Shown here: piece by piece, positions 1 through 6,423 of the stretch | How positions within the stretch are numbered: the stretch's first letter is position 1 | Layout of the letters: each line of letters opens with the position of its first letter | Program-made: the position numbers and the translations under genes | DNA from: Bacillota bacterium | Lineage (GTDB): Bacteria; Bacillota; Bacilli; Alicyclobacillales; SLC66 | Length of the DNA: 8,574 bases | Assembly: GCA_021846145.1 (NCBI GenBank) | Contig: JAJZCJ010000129.1 | Coordinates: 1 to 8,574 of the forward strand | Reading direction: 5' to 3' | The notes under the pieces: model-generated | The model's input: the letters and a program-made list of their open reading frames with translations, nothing else | Told to the model about the DNA's origin: nothing | The model's database searches: none

Positions 1-419
1 AGAATATCCTTGGAACTTTCGCCAATTCCGAACCAGACAACCAAAAGAGGAATATACGCTAAAGGAGGAATCGGGCGAATGAACTGCAAAATGGGATCAA
101 TGGCTTGGAAAATAAAATCACTCTTCGCCATCAGCACACCGACGGGTACGCCAACCACCACGGCCGCCAGAAATCCTATTCCAATGCGCGTAATGCTCTG
201 TATAATATCCGAGCCAAACGTCTGGCCGGCATATCCCATCGACAGCAATCGGCTCAATGCTTGGAAAACGACCCAAGGCGATGGAATGGCAATAGGGGTT
301 GAAAACTTGCTTGCCACCGACCAAGCGACGAGCAGCAGAATCACGACGGCAAACGGCGTTAAGCGTAATACTGTCTGTCGAACATGCGATGTCCGCTCTC
401 CCGTGAATTCCGTTGCCAA
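1..419 (-). CDS. ABC importer permease, SsuC/TauC (nitrate/sulfonate/taurine) type, N-terminal part, truncated by window edge
   Basis: This is an inner-membrane subunit of a binding-protein-dependent ABC importer of the kind that takes up sulfonates, taurine, nitrate or related small anions or metabolites. The 139 visible codons run off the left edge. A basic N-terminal tail is followed by TM1 (about residues 20-38), a linker with the family-typical PSPWVVFQAL (46-55), a second hydrophobic segment (about 78-98, GIGFLAAVVVGVPVG), and the conserved RPIPPLAYIPLLVVWFGIG stretch (115-133) that leads into the EAA loop, which is lost. The start is TTG at 419: an AAGGGGAG Shine-Dalgarno lies 7 nt upstream, and no in-frame ATG occurs before residue 61. 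The frame stays open upstream to about 500, but the TTG codon there has no ribosome site. No gene lies immediately upstream, so this is the first gene of its unit; ATPase and binding-protein genes would be expected beyond the edge. The family call is firm; the substrate is not. Confidence 0.88.
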   Translation of the reverse strand, partial: MATEFTGERTSHVRQTVLRLTPFAVVILLLVAWSVASKFSTPIAIPSPWVVFQALSRLLSMGYAGQTFGSDIIQSITRIGIGFLAAVVVGVPVGVLMAKSDFIFQAIDPILQFIRPIPPLAYIPLLVVWFGIGESSKDI

Positions 420-426
420 GTTGTCT

Positions 427-434
427 CTCCCCTT
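427..434 (-). promoter_or_regulatory. Ribosome binding site fixing the TTG start of the ABC permease
   Basis: On the minus strand the sequence reads AAGGGGAG followed by 7 nt and TTG (417-419). This spacing is optimal for the TTG, and no competing ATG is nearby, so it decides the start. I found no convincing sigma-A promoter between here and the fba terminator. Confidence 0.75.
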
Positions 435-553
435 CTTTCGTCGTGTCAGGCAGACGGTCGGATCCGTTCCCAACACACGTTCATTACCAACTCAAACCAA
501 CTCTATGTATCGTAGTGTAACACAAGCCTAATAGACTGTGATACCCTAAACAA

Positions 554-593
554 CTAAAGCAAAAGGCCAGCAATCGCTGGTCTTTTACTTTAG
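554..593 (-). terminator. Rho-independent terminator of fba
   Basis: An 18-position inverted repeat: the left arm 554-571 pairs with the right arm 576-593 around a 4-nt loop (572-575, aatc). The only mismatch is C560/A587. The pair at 566/581 is a mismatch (A opposite C) on the minus-strand transcript and a G-U wobble on the plus-strand transcript. On the minus strand the GC-rich core (ACCAGC/GCTGGC) is followed by CCTTTTGCTTT, and it begins 9 nt after the fba stop codon. The A- and T-tracts at both ends let it act in either direction, although nothing on the plus strand to the left needs terminating. Confidence 0.85.
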
Positions 594-601
594 TGCGAAG
601 A

Positions 602-1531
602 TTATGCCTGTCCGTTACATCCAAGCACATGAACCAATTTTTGTTTCACAATTTGTTTGATTGTTTCTCTTCCAGGGGATAAAAACTGCCTAGGATCAAA
701 GTGGGTGGGGTTTTCCGCGAGGTGTTTTCTAACAGCCGCCGTCATGGCAAGGCGAATGTCAGAATCAATGTTGATTTTGCAAACCGCCATCGAAGCCGCT
801 TTTCGCAACATGTCTTCAGGGACACCCTTGGCGTTGGACATACTTCCGCCGTTTTGGTTAATCATGTCCACATACTCAGGGATGACAGACGACGCCCCGT
901 GCAAAACGATCGGGAACCCTGGCAAGCGTTTCTGAATTTCCTCTAGGATGTCGAATCGCAATCTTGGCTCTCCCTTGAACTTGAACGCGCCGTGGCTTGT
1001 ACCAATTGCAATCGCTAGGGAATCCACTCCTGTGCGACTTACAAATTCTTCGACTTGGTCGGGATCAGTGAAGGAGGCATCCTGGTCAGATACATTCACC
1101 GCGTCTTCAATTCCCGCGAGCCTGCCAAGTTCACCTTCCACGACCACACCCTTATCGTGCGCATAGTCACAAACCTGTTTTGTTAACTTGATATTGTCCT
1201 CAAAAGAATGGTGTGAACCGTCAATCATCACGGAAGTAAATCCACCGTCGACGCAAGCTTTACATAACTCAAACGTGTCGCCGTGGTCGAGGTGCAAACT
1301 GATAGGAAGGTCGGTTTCGATCACTGCGGCTTCCACTAGTTTCATTAAATAGTTATGTTTCGCATAATTTCTTGCGCCCGAGGAGACTTGCAAAATTAAT
1401 GGAGCATTTTCCTCCTTGGCCGCTTCCGTGATGCCCTGAATGATTTCCATATTATTTACATTAAAAGCGCCAATCGCATAGCCGCCTTCATATGCTTTTT
1501 TAAACATTTCCGTGGTTGTCACTAACGGCAT
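602..1531 (-). CDS. fba: Class II fructose-1,6-bisphosphate aldolase
   Basis: A cytosolic zinc aldolase that reversibly cleaves fructose-1,6-bisphosphate to dihydroxyacetone phosphate and glyceraldehyde-3-phosphate in glycolysis and gluconeogenesis. At 309 aa it has the length of the H. pylori/Clostridium-type class II enzymes rather than the about 285 aa of B. subtilis FbaA. It carries the matching extra segment after the third histidine (about 216-246, rich in Gly, Asn and Ser) and the PRQFLSPGRE tail (about 281-290). Visible active-site residues: LHLDHG (79-84) with catalytic Asp82 and zinc ligand His83; a GSHH motif (105-108); GELG (133-136) with Glu134; GTSHGAFKF (177-185) with His180; LHGASS (210-215) with His211; and KINIDSD (252-258), which binds substrate phosphate. 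The start is unambiguous: AAGGAGGT lies 6 nt before ATG. It is monocistronic, with its own terminator 9 nt after the stop and a divergent neighbour upstream. The related tagatose-bisphosphate and ketose-bisphosphate aldolases are alternatives, but the overall pattern favours Fba. Confidence 0.93.
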   Translation of the reverse strand: MPLVTTTEMFKKAYEGGYAIGAFNVNNMEIIQGITEAAKEENAPLILQVSSGARNYAKHNYLMKLVEAAVIETDLPISLHLDHGDTFELCKACVDGGFTSVMIDGSHHSFEDNIKLTKQVCDYAHDKGVVVEGELGRLAGIEDAVNVSDQDASFTDPDQVEEFVSRTGVDSLAIAIGTSHGAFKFKGEPRLRFDILEEIQKRLPGFPIVLHGASSVIPEYVDMINQNGGSMSNAKGVPEDMLRKAASMAVCKINIDSDIRLAMTAAVRKHLAENPTHFDPRQFLSPGRETIKQIVKQKLVHVLGCNGQA

Positions 1532-1583
1532 ATGGTTACCTCCTTCTATAGTCCAAATAGTTATACTACTTCATTGTGAATCT

Positions 1584-1611
1584 ATCATAATCATATTCAA
1601 TAGTAAATGAA
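1584..1611 (-). promoter_or_regulatory. Candidate sigma-A promoter of fba
   Basis: On the minus strand, TATGAT (1584-1589, 5 of 6 to the -10 consensus) lies 16 nt downstream of TTCATT (1606-1611, a weak -35). The predicted transcript would have a leader of about 45 nt before the strong AAGGAGGT site. The surrounding DNA is very AT-rich, so chance matches are easy and the -35 call is soft. Confidence 0.4.
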
Positions 1612-1619
1612 TATATTTT
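1591..1619 (+). promoter_or_regulatory. Possible sigma-E-like sporulation promoter for the LysM/GH18 gene
   Basis: TCATATT (1591-1597) resembles the -35 element of mother-cell sigma-E promoters. It is followed after 14 nt by TATATTTT (1612-1619), a partial match to a CATACAAT-type -10. B. subtilis yaaH is a mother-cell gene, so this class of promoter is expected here. The -10 match is poor (about 4 of 8), the leader would be about 120 nt, and the site overlaps the fba promoter candidate, so this is only a suggestion. Confidence 0.22.
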
Positions 1620-1744
1620 TAATTCAATTAAGCGTCGCTGGGCTTAAACCTTAGCGCCTTATCGATTTCCCATGGTGTTTTGTTCCCATTTGGGCAGTTG
1701 CGGAATATAGTGCTGTGATGACAAGGGAAAGCGAGGCATGTACG

Positions 1745-3157
1745 ATGCCAATACATGTTGTGAAAAGTGGAGATAACCTCTGGAAGCTGTCGCAAGAATA
1801 CGGCATCAGTGTCAACCGTATCGTGAGCGCCAATGGGCTGGAGCAACCAGGCAAACTAGTCGCAGGCCAAGCACTGTTTATTCCGGATGCACAACCACGC
1901 TACAGTGTGCAACCAAAAGACACATTACAAGCAATTGCAAAAAAATACGGAGTCACCGAGCAGGCCATCATGCAAGCGAACCAACTCTCCTCTCCAGCAA
2001 CCATCTATGCGGGACAAAGACTGACGATCCCACTGCTTTATCATCAGGTTAGCGAACATGATACGCTGACAACCATTGCAACACGCTACAATACAACTGC
2101 AACAGCGATTGCACAAGCCAACCAACTCAAAAATCCAAATGATATATTTGTTGGCCAGATACTTAAAATCCCTGAAAAAAATATCCCCACCATCGAAGTG
2201 AACGCCTTCATCACGCAGTTTGGGCAACAAGGAGCCAAGACATTGCGTGATGTCGCATTTGACCTCACCTACATCAGTCCATTCGCCTACCGCATGAAAG
2301 CCGACGGGAGCCTTGAGGAACTAGATGACATCCCCATCGTACAAACCGCATCCAAAAACAAGGTGATGCCAATGATGGCAATTACCAATTTCTCCTCCAC
2401 GGAAACTGGCACCGCACTGGCTACCACCATCCTTGGAAATACGCAATTGCAGGAGACACTGCTGACAAATATACTTGCGATCATGAAAAACAAAGGGTAT
2501 CGCGGACTGAACATTGACTTTGAAAACGTCCTTCCCCAAGATCGCGAAAACTACAATCAATTTTTACAAAAAGCGGTCAATCGCTTGCATCCCGAAGGAT
2601 ACTTTGTCTCATCCTCACTCGCCCCCAAGACCAGTGCCACGCAAAAAGGCCTGTTGTACGAAGCGCACGATTACCCCACACATGGGAGAATACTAGACTT
2701 CGTGGTACTCATGACGTATGAATGGGGCTACCGTATGGGACCTCCTCAAGCGATCTCACCAATAGGACCAATCAAAAACGTGCTGGAATACGCAACATCC
2801 GTAATTCCAAGGGACAAAATATTGATGGGCTTTCAGGTGTACGCACGCGATTGGTTACTTCCCCATGAAAAAGGGCAACAAGCAGAAACGTTTGATACGC
2901 AAGAGGCACTACAGCGCGCGATTGAGTACAATGTGTCGATTCAGTACGATCAAACGGCTCAATCCCCTTACTACCACTATACTGATGCAAAGGGACGGTC
3001 TCACGAAGTATGGTTTGAAGATGCACGTAGCGCACAGGCCAAGTTTGATCTGGTAAAAACTTTCGGCCTGCGAGGAATCAGTTATTGGGTACTAGAATAC
3101 TCATTTCCGCAAAATTGGGCGCTCCTCAGGGATAATTTCTCCATCATCAAGCACTGA
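1745..3157 (+). CDS. sleL: Spore-type N-acetylglucosaminidase with three LysM domains and a GH18 domain (SleL/YaaH family)
   Basis: Probable spore cortex-lytic enzyme that cleaves N-acetylglucosaminyl bonds in cortex fragments at germination; family members sit in the coat/cortex layer. The 470-aa product has three LysM repeats (about 2-47, 52-96, 100-143), each with a D-T/N-L core and an IP end, then a GH18 barrel (about 150-470). The catalytic stretch GLNIDFEN (254-261) supplies Asp258 and Glu260. Other family markers are MTYEWGY (323-329) with a following GPPQAISPI, a YARDW motif, and the C-terminal EVWFEDARSAQAKF and RGISYW. There is no signal peptide, as usual for proteins laid onto the spore from the mother cell. 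I chose ATG 1745 rather than GTG 1715 or ATG 1718: family members begin almost directly with the first LysM, and GAGG lies 8 nt upstream of 1745 while the earlier codons have no ribosome site. B. subtilis YaaH and B. cereus SleL carry two LysM domains, so the third is a difference. A sister YaaH-like paralogue rather than the true SleL orthologue cannot be excluded. Confidence 0.88.
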   Translation: MPIHVVKSGDNLWKLSQEYGISVNRIVSANGLEQPGKLVAGQALFIPDAQPRYSVQPKDTLQAIAKKYGVTEQAIMQANQLSSPATIYAGQRLTIPLLYHQVSEHDTLTTIATRYNTTATAIAQANQLKNPNDIFVGQILKIPEKNIPTIEVNAFITQFGQQGAKTLRDVAFDLTYISPFAYRMKADGSLEELDDIPIVQTASKNKVMPMMAITNFSSTETGTALATTILGNTQLQETLLTNILAIMKNKGYRGLNIDFENVLPQDRENYNQFLQKAVNRLHPEGYFVSSSLAPKTSATQKGLLYEAHDYPTHGRILDFVVLMTYEWGYRMGPPQAISPIGPIKNVLEYATSVIPRDKILMGFQVYARDWLLPHEKGQQAETFDTQEALQRAIEYNVSIQYDQTAQSPYYHYTDAKGRSHEVWFEDARSAQAKFDLVKTFGLRGISYWVLEYSFPQNWALLRDNFSIIKH

Positions 3158-3160
3158 TCG

Positions 3161-3193
3161 AAAAAGGGGGTTCCCGCACCAGCAGAATCCCTT
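3161..3193 (-). terminator. Probable terminator of the four-gene minus-strand operon
   Basis: On the minus strand AAGGGATT (3186-3193) pairs with AACCCCCTT (3164-3172), with one bulged or extra base and a 13-nt loop, followed by TTT to give CTTTTTCG. It lies 8 nt after the SDR stop codon and just beyond the end of the convergent LysM/GH18 gene. On the plus strand the same hairpin has no T-run, so it should mainly serve the minus-strand operon. The loop is long and the stem imperfect, hence moderate confidence. Confidence 0.5.
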
Positions 3194-3200
3194 GCTTCAA

Positions 3201-3977
3201 TTACCGTTGCTCCTGCAATTTTCGCACCGCGTTCGTCACCATTTTGCGTGGAAGAAAACGGCTCGACTGGGCAAACAACCAATTCATAACCCCCGGAATC
3301 ACGACCACCTTGTTCGCCATCAACCCATCGTAGCCCACCTTTGCCACAGTTGGCGCATCCATTCCAAACTTGTCAAAAAGCAAAGAATGATGAAAATTTG
3401 CCCGTTTGCCAAAACTCGTCCGTGTGGGTCCAGGACAGAGCGCTGTCACCGTAATTCCCTGCCCTTGTAATTCGTTGGCAAGCGCTTCTGTGAAAGACAA
3501 TACGTACGCTTTCGTCGCGTAATACACGGCCATCAGTGGCCCCGGTTGAAAGGCTGCCGTCGAAGCCACATTTAATATTTTCCCTGAGCCCCTTTGCTGC
3601 ATCGCAGGCAACAGCAATCGCGTCAAATGCGTTAACGTGCGAATATTTAAATCAATCATCCCCAATTGCGATTTCAGATCCGCGTCCGCAAACGGACCAT
3701 ACGCGCCAAACCCGGCATTATTCACAAGCATCTGAACGTCTATCGCGGCTTTTTGTAACTGCTCGCCTAGCGCCTCTATGGAAGCAGGTTGAGTCAAATC
3801 CATTGGAAATACCGTGACCGACACCCCATGTTGCCGTTCCAATTCCAGTTTGACTTGCACAAGTTCATCTTCCCTGCGCGCGACCAATACAAGGTCGTAG
3901 CGATGGCTGGCAAATTGCTTGGCCAGTTCGTAGCCGATTCCTCCTGAGGCACCCGTAATCAGTACTGTTTGCGTCAT
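3201..3977 (-). CDS. Short-chain dehydrogenase/reductase, classical SDR (DltE/COG0300-like)
   Basis: A soluble NAD(P)-dependent oxidoreductase of 258 aa with a complete classical SDR set. It has the cofactor loop TGASGGIG (8-15), an arginine pair after the second strand (Arg34-Arg35, suggesting NADPH preference), a DL pair (60-61), NNAG (86-89), structural Asn111, catalytic Ser139, the YxxxK pair Tyr152/Lys156, and PGPTRT (182-187). The C-terminal RFLPRK segment is typical of the DltE-like branch, whose substrates are mostly unknown. No membrane segment is evident. It is the last gene of the operon: its ATG overlaps the TGA of the upstream permease gene by 4 bp (ATGA), and AAGGGAG lies 7 nt before the ATG, inside the permease gene. 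The coupling implies co-expression with the ABC transporter, but no substrate can be inferred. The enzyme class is certain; the reaction is not. Confidence 0.9.
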   Translation of the reverse strand: MTQTVLITGASGGIGYELAKQFASHRYDLVLVARREDELVQVKLELERQHGVSVTVFPMDLTQPASIEALGEQLQKAAIDVQMLVNNAGFGAYGPFADADLKSQLGMIDLNIRTLTHLTRLLLPAMQQRGSGKILNVASTAAFQPGPLMAVYYATKAYVLSFTEALANELQGQGITVTALCPGPTRTSFGKRANFHHSLLFDKFGMDAPTVAKVGYDGLMANKVVVIPGVMNWLFAQSSRFLPRKMVTNAVRKLQEQR

Positions 3978-5635
3978 ACCACGTCTCCCTTAGCTGTTCT
4001 CACTACAACACGAAAACCTATTTTCCAGACCACTAGATTCAGGATTAATAACACCACACCGTAAATGTACACGCCATATGTTACTAATGTAGACAAATAA
4101 TGAACCAATGCAAAAACCATAATCAGCATAATGAGCGGCAAAGTCGACCATCGATTCGCCTGTTGTGCCGTAGAAAAAGGTTCAGAAAACGGCAACACTT
4201 TACGGCTCATGCGAAAGGTCATCACGGCGTAAAGCCACATGCTCAACAATACAACCACTAAATCAGGAATAATGCGAAGCCCAAAAATAGCCACATAGAT
4301 CACACTTTGCACGACATATATCGGTACAAATAACCGCAAGAGCGCCGCCTTAATCGTTCCTTTATAAAGAGCGGCATAATCTTGAATTGGCGTCGCCTGG
4401 TAAATCCAAGCCCCACCGTATTGTGCTGAGTTCTTCAACATCAGCATCACTGTCGGGATCACAACGCCACTCAGATAGATAGACAAGAACCACTTACTTG
4501 CTGCAAGCACACTCAAGCCGTTTGATAACGCTGAATTGAGAATAATAATGAACGGTAAAATAATAGAAAACCCAAGCGAAGGATATACTTTCAACTTGAA
4601 ATCCCGCTCCCGCGCCATCATCAACGCGGCAAATCGAAAAAAGCTGCGTTCCTGACTTTTAACGGTCGAAATGCTTGTTAATACCTTTAACCAAATGTAC
4701 TTTTTCTGAGTTGCCTTCGTCGAATTTGCAGATAGTTTCTGAAGCTGTCTCTCAAACACTGGCATCAGACGTATGTAAATTGCAAATAACACAAGTGGAA
4801 TAACCAGCGTGAGAGTGGATAACAAAATCAGTGAGAAAGTAGCTTGACCGCTCATCAACCATGCAAAAGTAGCACCGAACCAGAAAGGGGGGATCAGAAA
4901 TTGCCACCACGCTTGATGAAACTGAACATGAAAATTAATGAGCGAAAAAGCATGACCTACTAACTGATAGCCAATGACAATCGCAATCGAAAGCGCAATT
5001 TGAAAATAATTAATCATGTCTTTTAGTCGTTCACCATCGAAAAAATTCAATATCAGCAAATAGAGAAGGGCGGTGATGACCAGTACAAAAATGTCCATCA
5101 GCACGATCTCTAGCAAATAGACAATAAAGAACACGATCCCCTGACTAAACAGCCCTGCGATTAATGACGGTCCTGCAAGCGTGCCTGTTAAAATCAGTAG
5201 ATAATTAATGATGTGCAGCGTTCGGGCAAAGTTAATCGTTCTTTTGTCCACTGGCTTTGTGGAAATGATGATGCGATCCCTAATATCGAGCAATACAGAA
5301 GAAAAGTCAGAAATCATCGATGTCATCACGAGAAACATGAGAATTCCTGCCGCGATGCTCATTTGATACATATAATTTTGCTTCATCAGCACAAAGGGAA
5401 CGAGCATCATGCCCATGATCAAATAAATCCACAGGGAACGGAGAAACACATTTCTATCATCCGTGCCACTTTGACCTCTATTCCTGCTCGCCCGACTCAT
5501 GATGGTAGGCACTCTGCGTCCGTCCATGGTGAATTTGACTTGAAGAATCCTGCGCATCATCGCATAGTCACAGCCAAGTTTGATAAAAATCCCCTGAAAT
5601 CGATCAAGCACTTTTAAGAACACAAATTCTTTCAT
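3974..5635 (-). CDS. Large polytopic ABC permease-like membrane protein, probable partner of the adjacent ATPase
   Basis: A very hydrophobic 553-aa protein with roughly 12 to 14 predicted membrane segments. Clear ones lie around residues 68-84, 92-108, 143-163, 167-199 (probably two), 211-231, 247-261, 267-289, 353-371, 382-400, 437-475 (two), 500-518 and 523-540. A basic cytoplasmic N-terminus (about 1-66) and a basic central loop (about 290-350) separate two halves that look like repeats (see findings). Directly following an ABC ATPase gene with a 2-nt gap, it is most likely the membrane-spanning half of an ABC-2-like transporter, probably an exporter; the substrate is unknown. The longest frame begins at GTG 5641, but AGAGGT directly abuts that codon, whereas ATG 5635 has AGAGGT 6 nt upstream, so I use ATG 5635. 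The downstream SDR overlaps its stop by 4 bp. I recognise no named orthologue. Confidence 0.8.
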   Translation of the reverse strand: MKEFVFLKVLDRFQGIFIKLGCDYAMMRRILQVKFTMDGRRVPTIMSRASRNRGQSGTDDRNVFLRSLWIYLIMGMMLVPFVLMKQNYMYQMSIAAGILMFLVMTSMISDFSSVLLDIRDRIIISTKPVDKRTINFARTLHIINYLLILTGTLAGPSLIAGLFSQGIVFFIVYLLEIVLMDIFVLVITALLYLLILNFFDGERLKDMINYFQIALSIAIVIGYQLVGHAFSLINFHVQFHQAWWQFLIPPFWFGATFAWLMSGQATFSLILLSTLTLVIPLVLFAIYIRLMPVFERQLQKLSANSTKATQKKYIWLKVLTSISTVKSQERSFFRFAALMMARERDFKLKVYPSLGFSIILPFIIILNSALSNGLSVLAASKWFLSIYLSGVVIPTVMLMLKNSAQYGGAWIYQATPIQDYAALYKGTIKAALLRLFVPIYVVQSVIYVAIFGLRIIPDLVVVLLSMWLYAVMTFRMSRKVLPFSEPFSTAQQANRWSTLPLIMLIMVFALVHYLSTLVTYGVYIYGVVLLILNLVVWKIGFRVVVRTAKGDVV

Positions 5636-5637
5636 CC

Positions 5638-6423
5638 TCACACCTCTTGAATGATTGCTACAAATCGCTCCGCAATATCCTTGTGCTCATGAAACCCTGT
5701 GATATCATTGAAAATCTCCTCTAGCGACTGTTCAGTTGATTTGGCTTTTAACTCCTCCATACTGCCATCCGCGACAATTTGCCCATCGCTGATGAGAACA
5801 ATGCGATTGCTGATCTTCTCCACCACTTCCATAATGTGCGACGAATAAAATATCGTTTTTCCCTGCTTGGCAAGCGCACTCAAAATATCCTTGACCACCA
5901 TCACACTATTGGCATCCAGTCCACTCAATGGCTCATCAAGAATCAAAATGTCCGGATTATGCAGCAAACTAGAAATCAGCATGACTTTCTGCCTCATTCC
6001 TTTGGAATAGGTAGAGATACGCGCGTCGTAAACTTCTGCGAGCTCAAAAATACGCATTAAGGCATTCGCCTTGCGTTCTGACTGCTTGTCATCCAGTCCG
6101 TACAATCCTCCAATAAACGTCAGGTACTCCCTCGCTGTTAACGCATCATAAATCTCGGCCGTTTCTGGCACATAGCCAATTCTGCGTTTATAACTCACGT
6201 CGCCACTGGCAATGTCCTGTCCGAAAATTCGGATTGCCCCCACATACCCCGTCACGAGCCCTAGCATGGCCTTAATGGTCGTGCTTTTGCCTGCTCCATT
6301 GGGACCAATGTAGCCTACGATTTGACCGCGGTACACGTCCAAATCAATCCCTTTTAACACCAGTTTGCTGCCGTACCACATTTGCAGTCCTTTCATCGAA
6401 ATAGCCAGATCTTCTGAATTCAT
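5638..6423 (-). CDS. ABC transporter ATP-binding protein (ABC-2/drug-export-like)
   Basis: A 261-aa cytoplasmic ATPase subunit with one complete nucleotide-binding domain. It has Walker A GPNGAGKST (40-48, Lys46), the Q-loop region YVPETAEIYDALT (84-96) where the usual Gln is Glu87, signature YSKGMRQK (139-146), Walker B ILILDEP (159-165, Asp163/Glu164), D-loop SGLD (167-170) and H-loop His196 (SSH). The KGMRQ signature and the E-for-Q change are common in ABC-2-type ATPases paired with polytopic permeases. It should energise the 553-aa permease encoded 2 nt downstream. The longest frame would start at 6675, adding an 84-residue tail that is unlike any ABC domain and is antisense-like sequence over the end of the eamA gene. 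ATG 6423 is preferred because it overlaps the upstream stop by 4 bp (ATGA), has a G-rich ribosome site 5 nt away, and gives the normal family length. Confidence 0.93.
   Translation of the reverse strand: MNSEDLAISMKGLQMWYGSKLVLKGIDLDVYRGQIVGYIGPNGAGKSTTIKAMLGLVTGYVGAIRIFGQDIASGDVSYKRRIGYVPETAEIYDALTAREYLTFIGGLYGLDDKQSERKANALMRIFELAEVYDARISTYSKGMRQKVMLISSLLHNPDILILDEPLSGLDANSVMVVKDILSALAKQGKTIFYSSHIMEVVEKISNRIVLISDGQIVADGSMEELKAKSTEQSLEEIFNDITGFHEHKDIAERFVAIIQEV
5642..5647 (-). promoter_or_regulatory. Ribosome binding site deciding the permease start (ATG 5635 over GTG 5641)
   Basis: On the minus strand AGAGGT ends directly against GTG (5639-5641) but is 6 nt from ATG (5633-5635). The spacing supports the ATG, giving a 2-nt gap after the ATPase stop instead of a 4-bp GTGA overlap. 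The site lies within the last codons of the ATPase gene, so translation of the two is probably coupled. Confidence 0.6.

Noticed and set aside
486..503. Direct repeat ACCAACTC twice with a 10-bp period upstream of the ABC permease gene
   Set aside because: Only two 8-bp copies, no promoter recognised next to it; consistent with chance.
10..531. Plus-strand 173-codon open frame
   Set aside because: It lies antisense to the ABC permease start, has low-complexity, non-family composition and no ribosome site; the minus-strand frame shows clear SsuC/TauC family motifs.
420..600. Possible riboswitch or attenuator ahead of the importer permease
   Set aside because: The only clear hairpin is the fba terminator; no conserved riboswitch elements or anti-terminator pairing seen.
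1628..1854. Short minus-strand open frames upstream of fba
   Set aside because: They overlap the start of the LysM/GH18 gene on the other strand, have no ribosome site and no recognisable features.
5213..5617. Plus-strand 134-codon open frame inside the permease gene
   Set aside because: Antisense shadow rich in His, Arg and Ile codons of the hydrophobic minus-strand gene; no ribosome site or domain.
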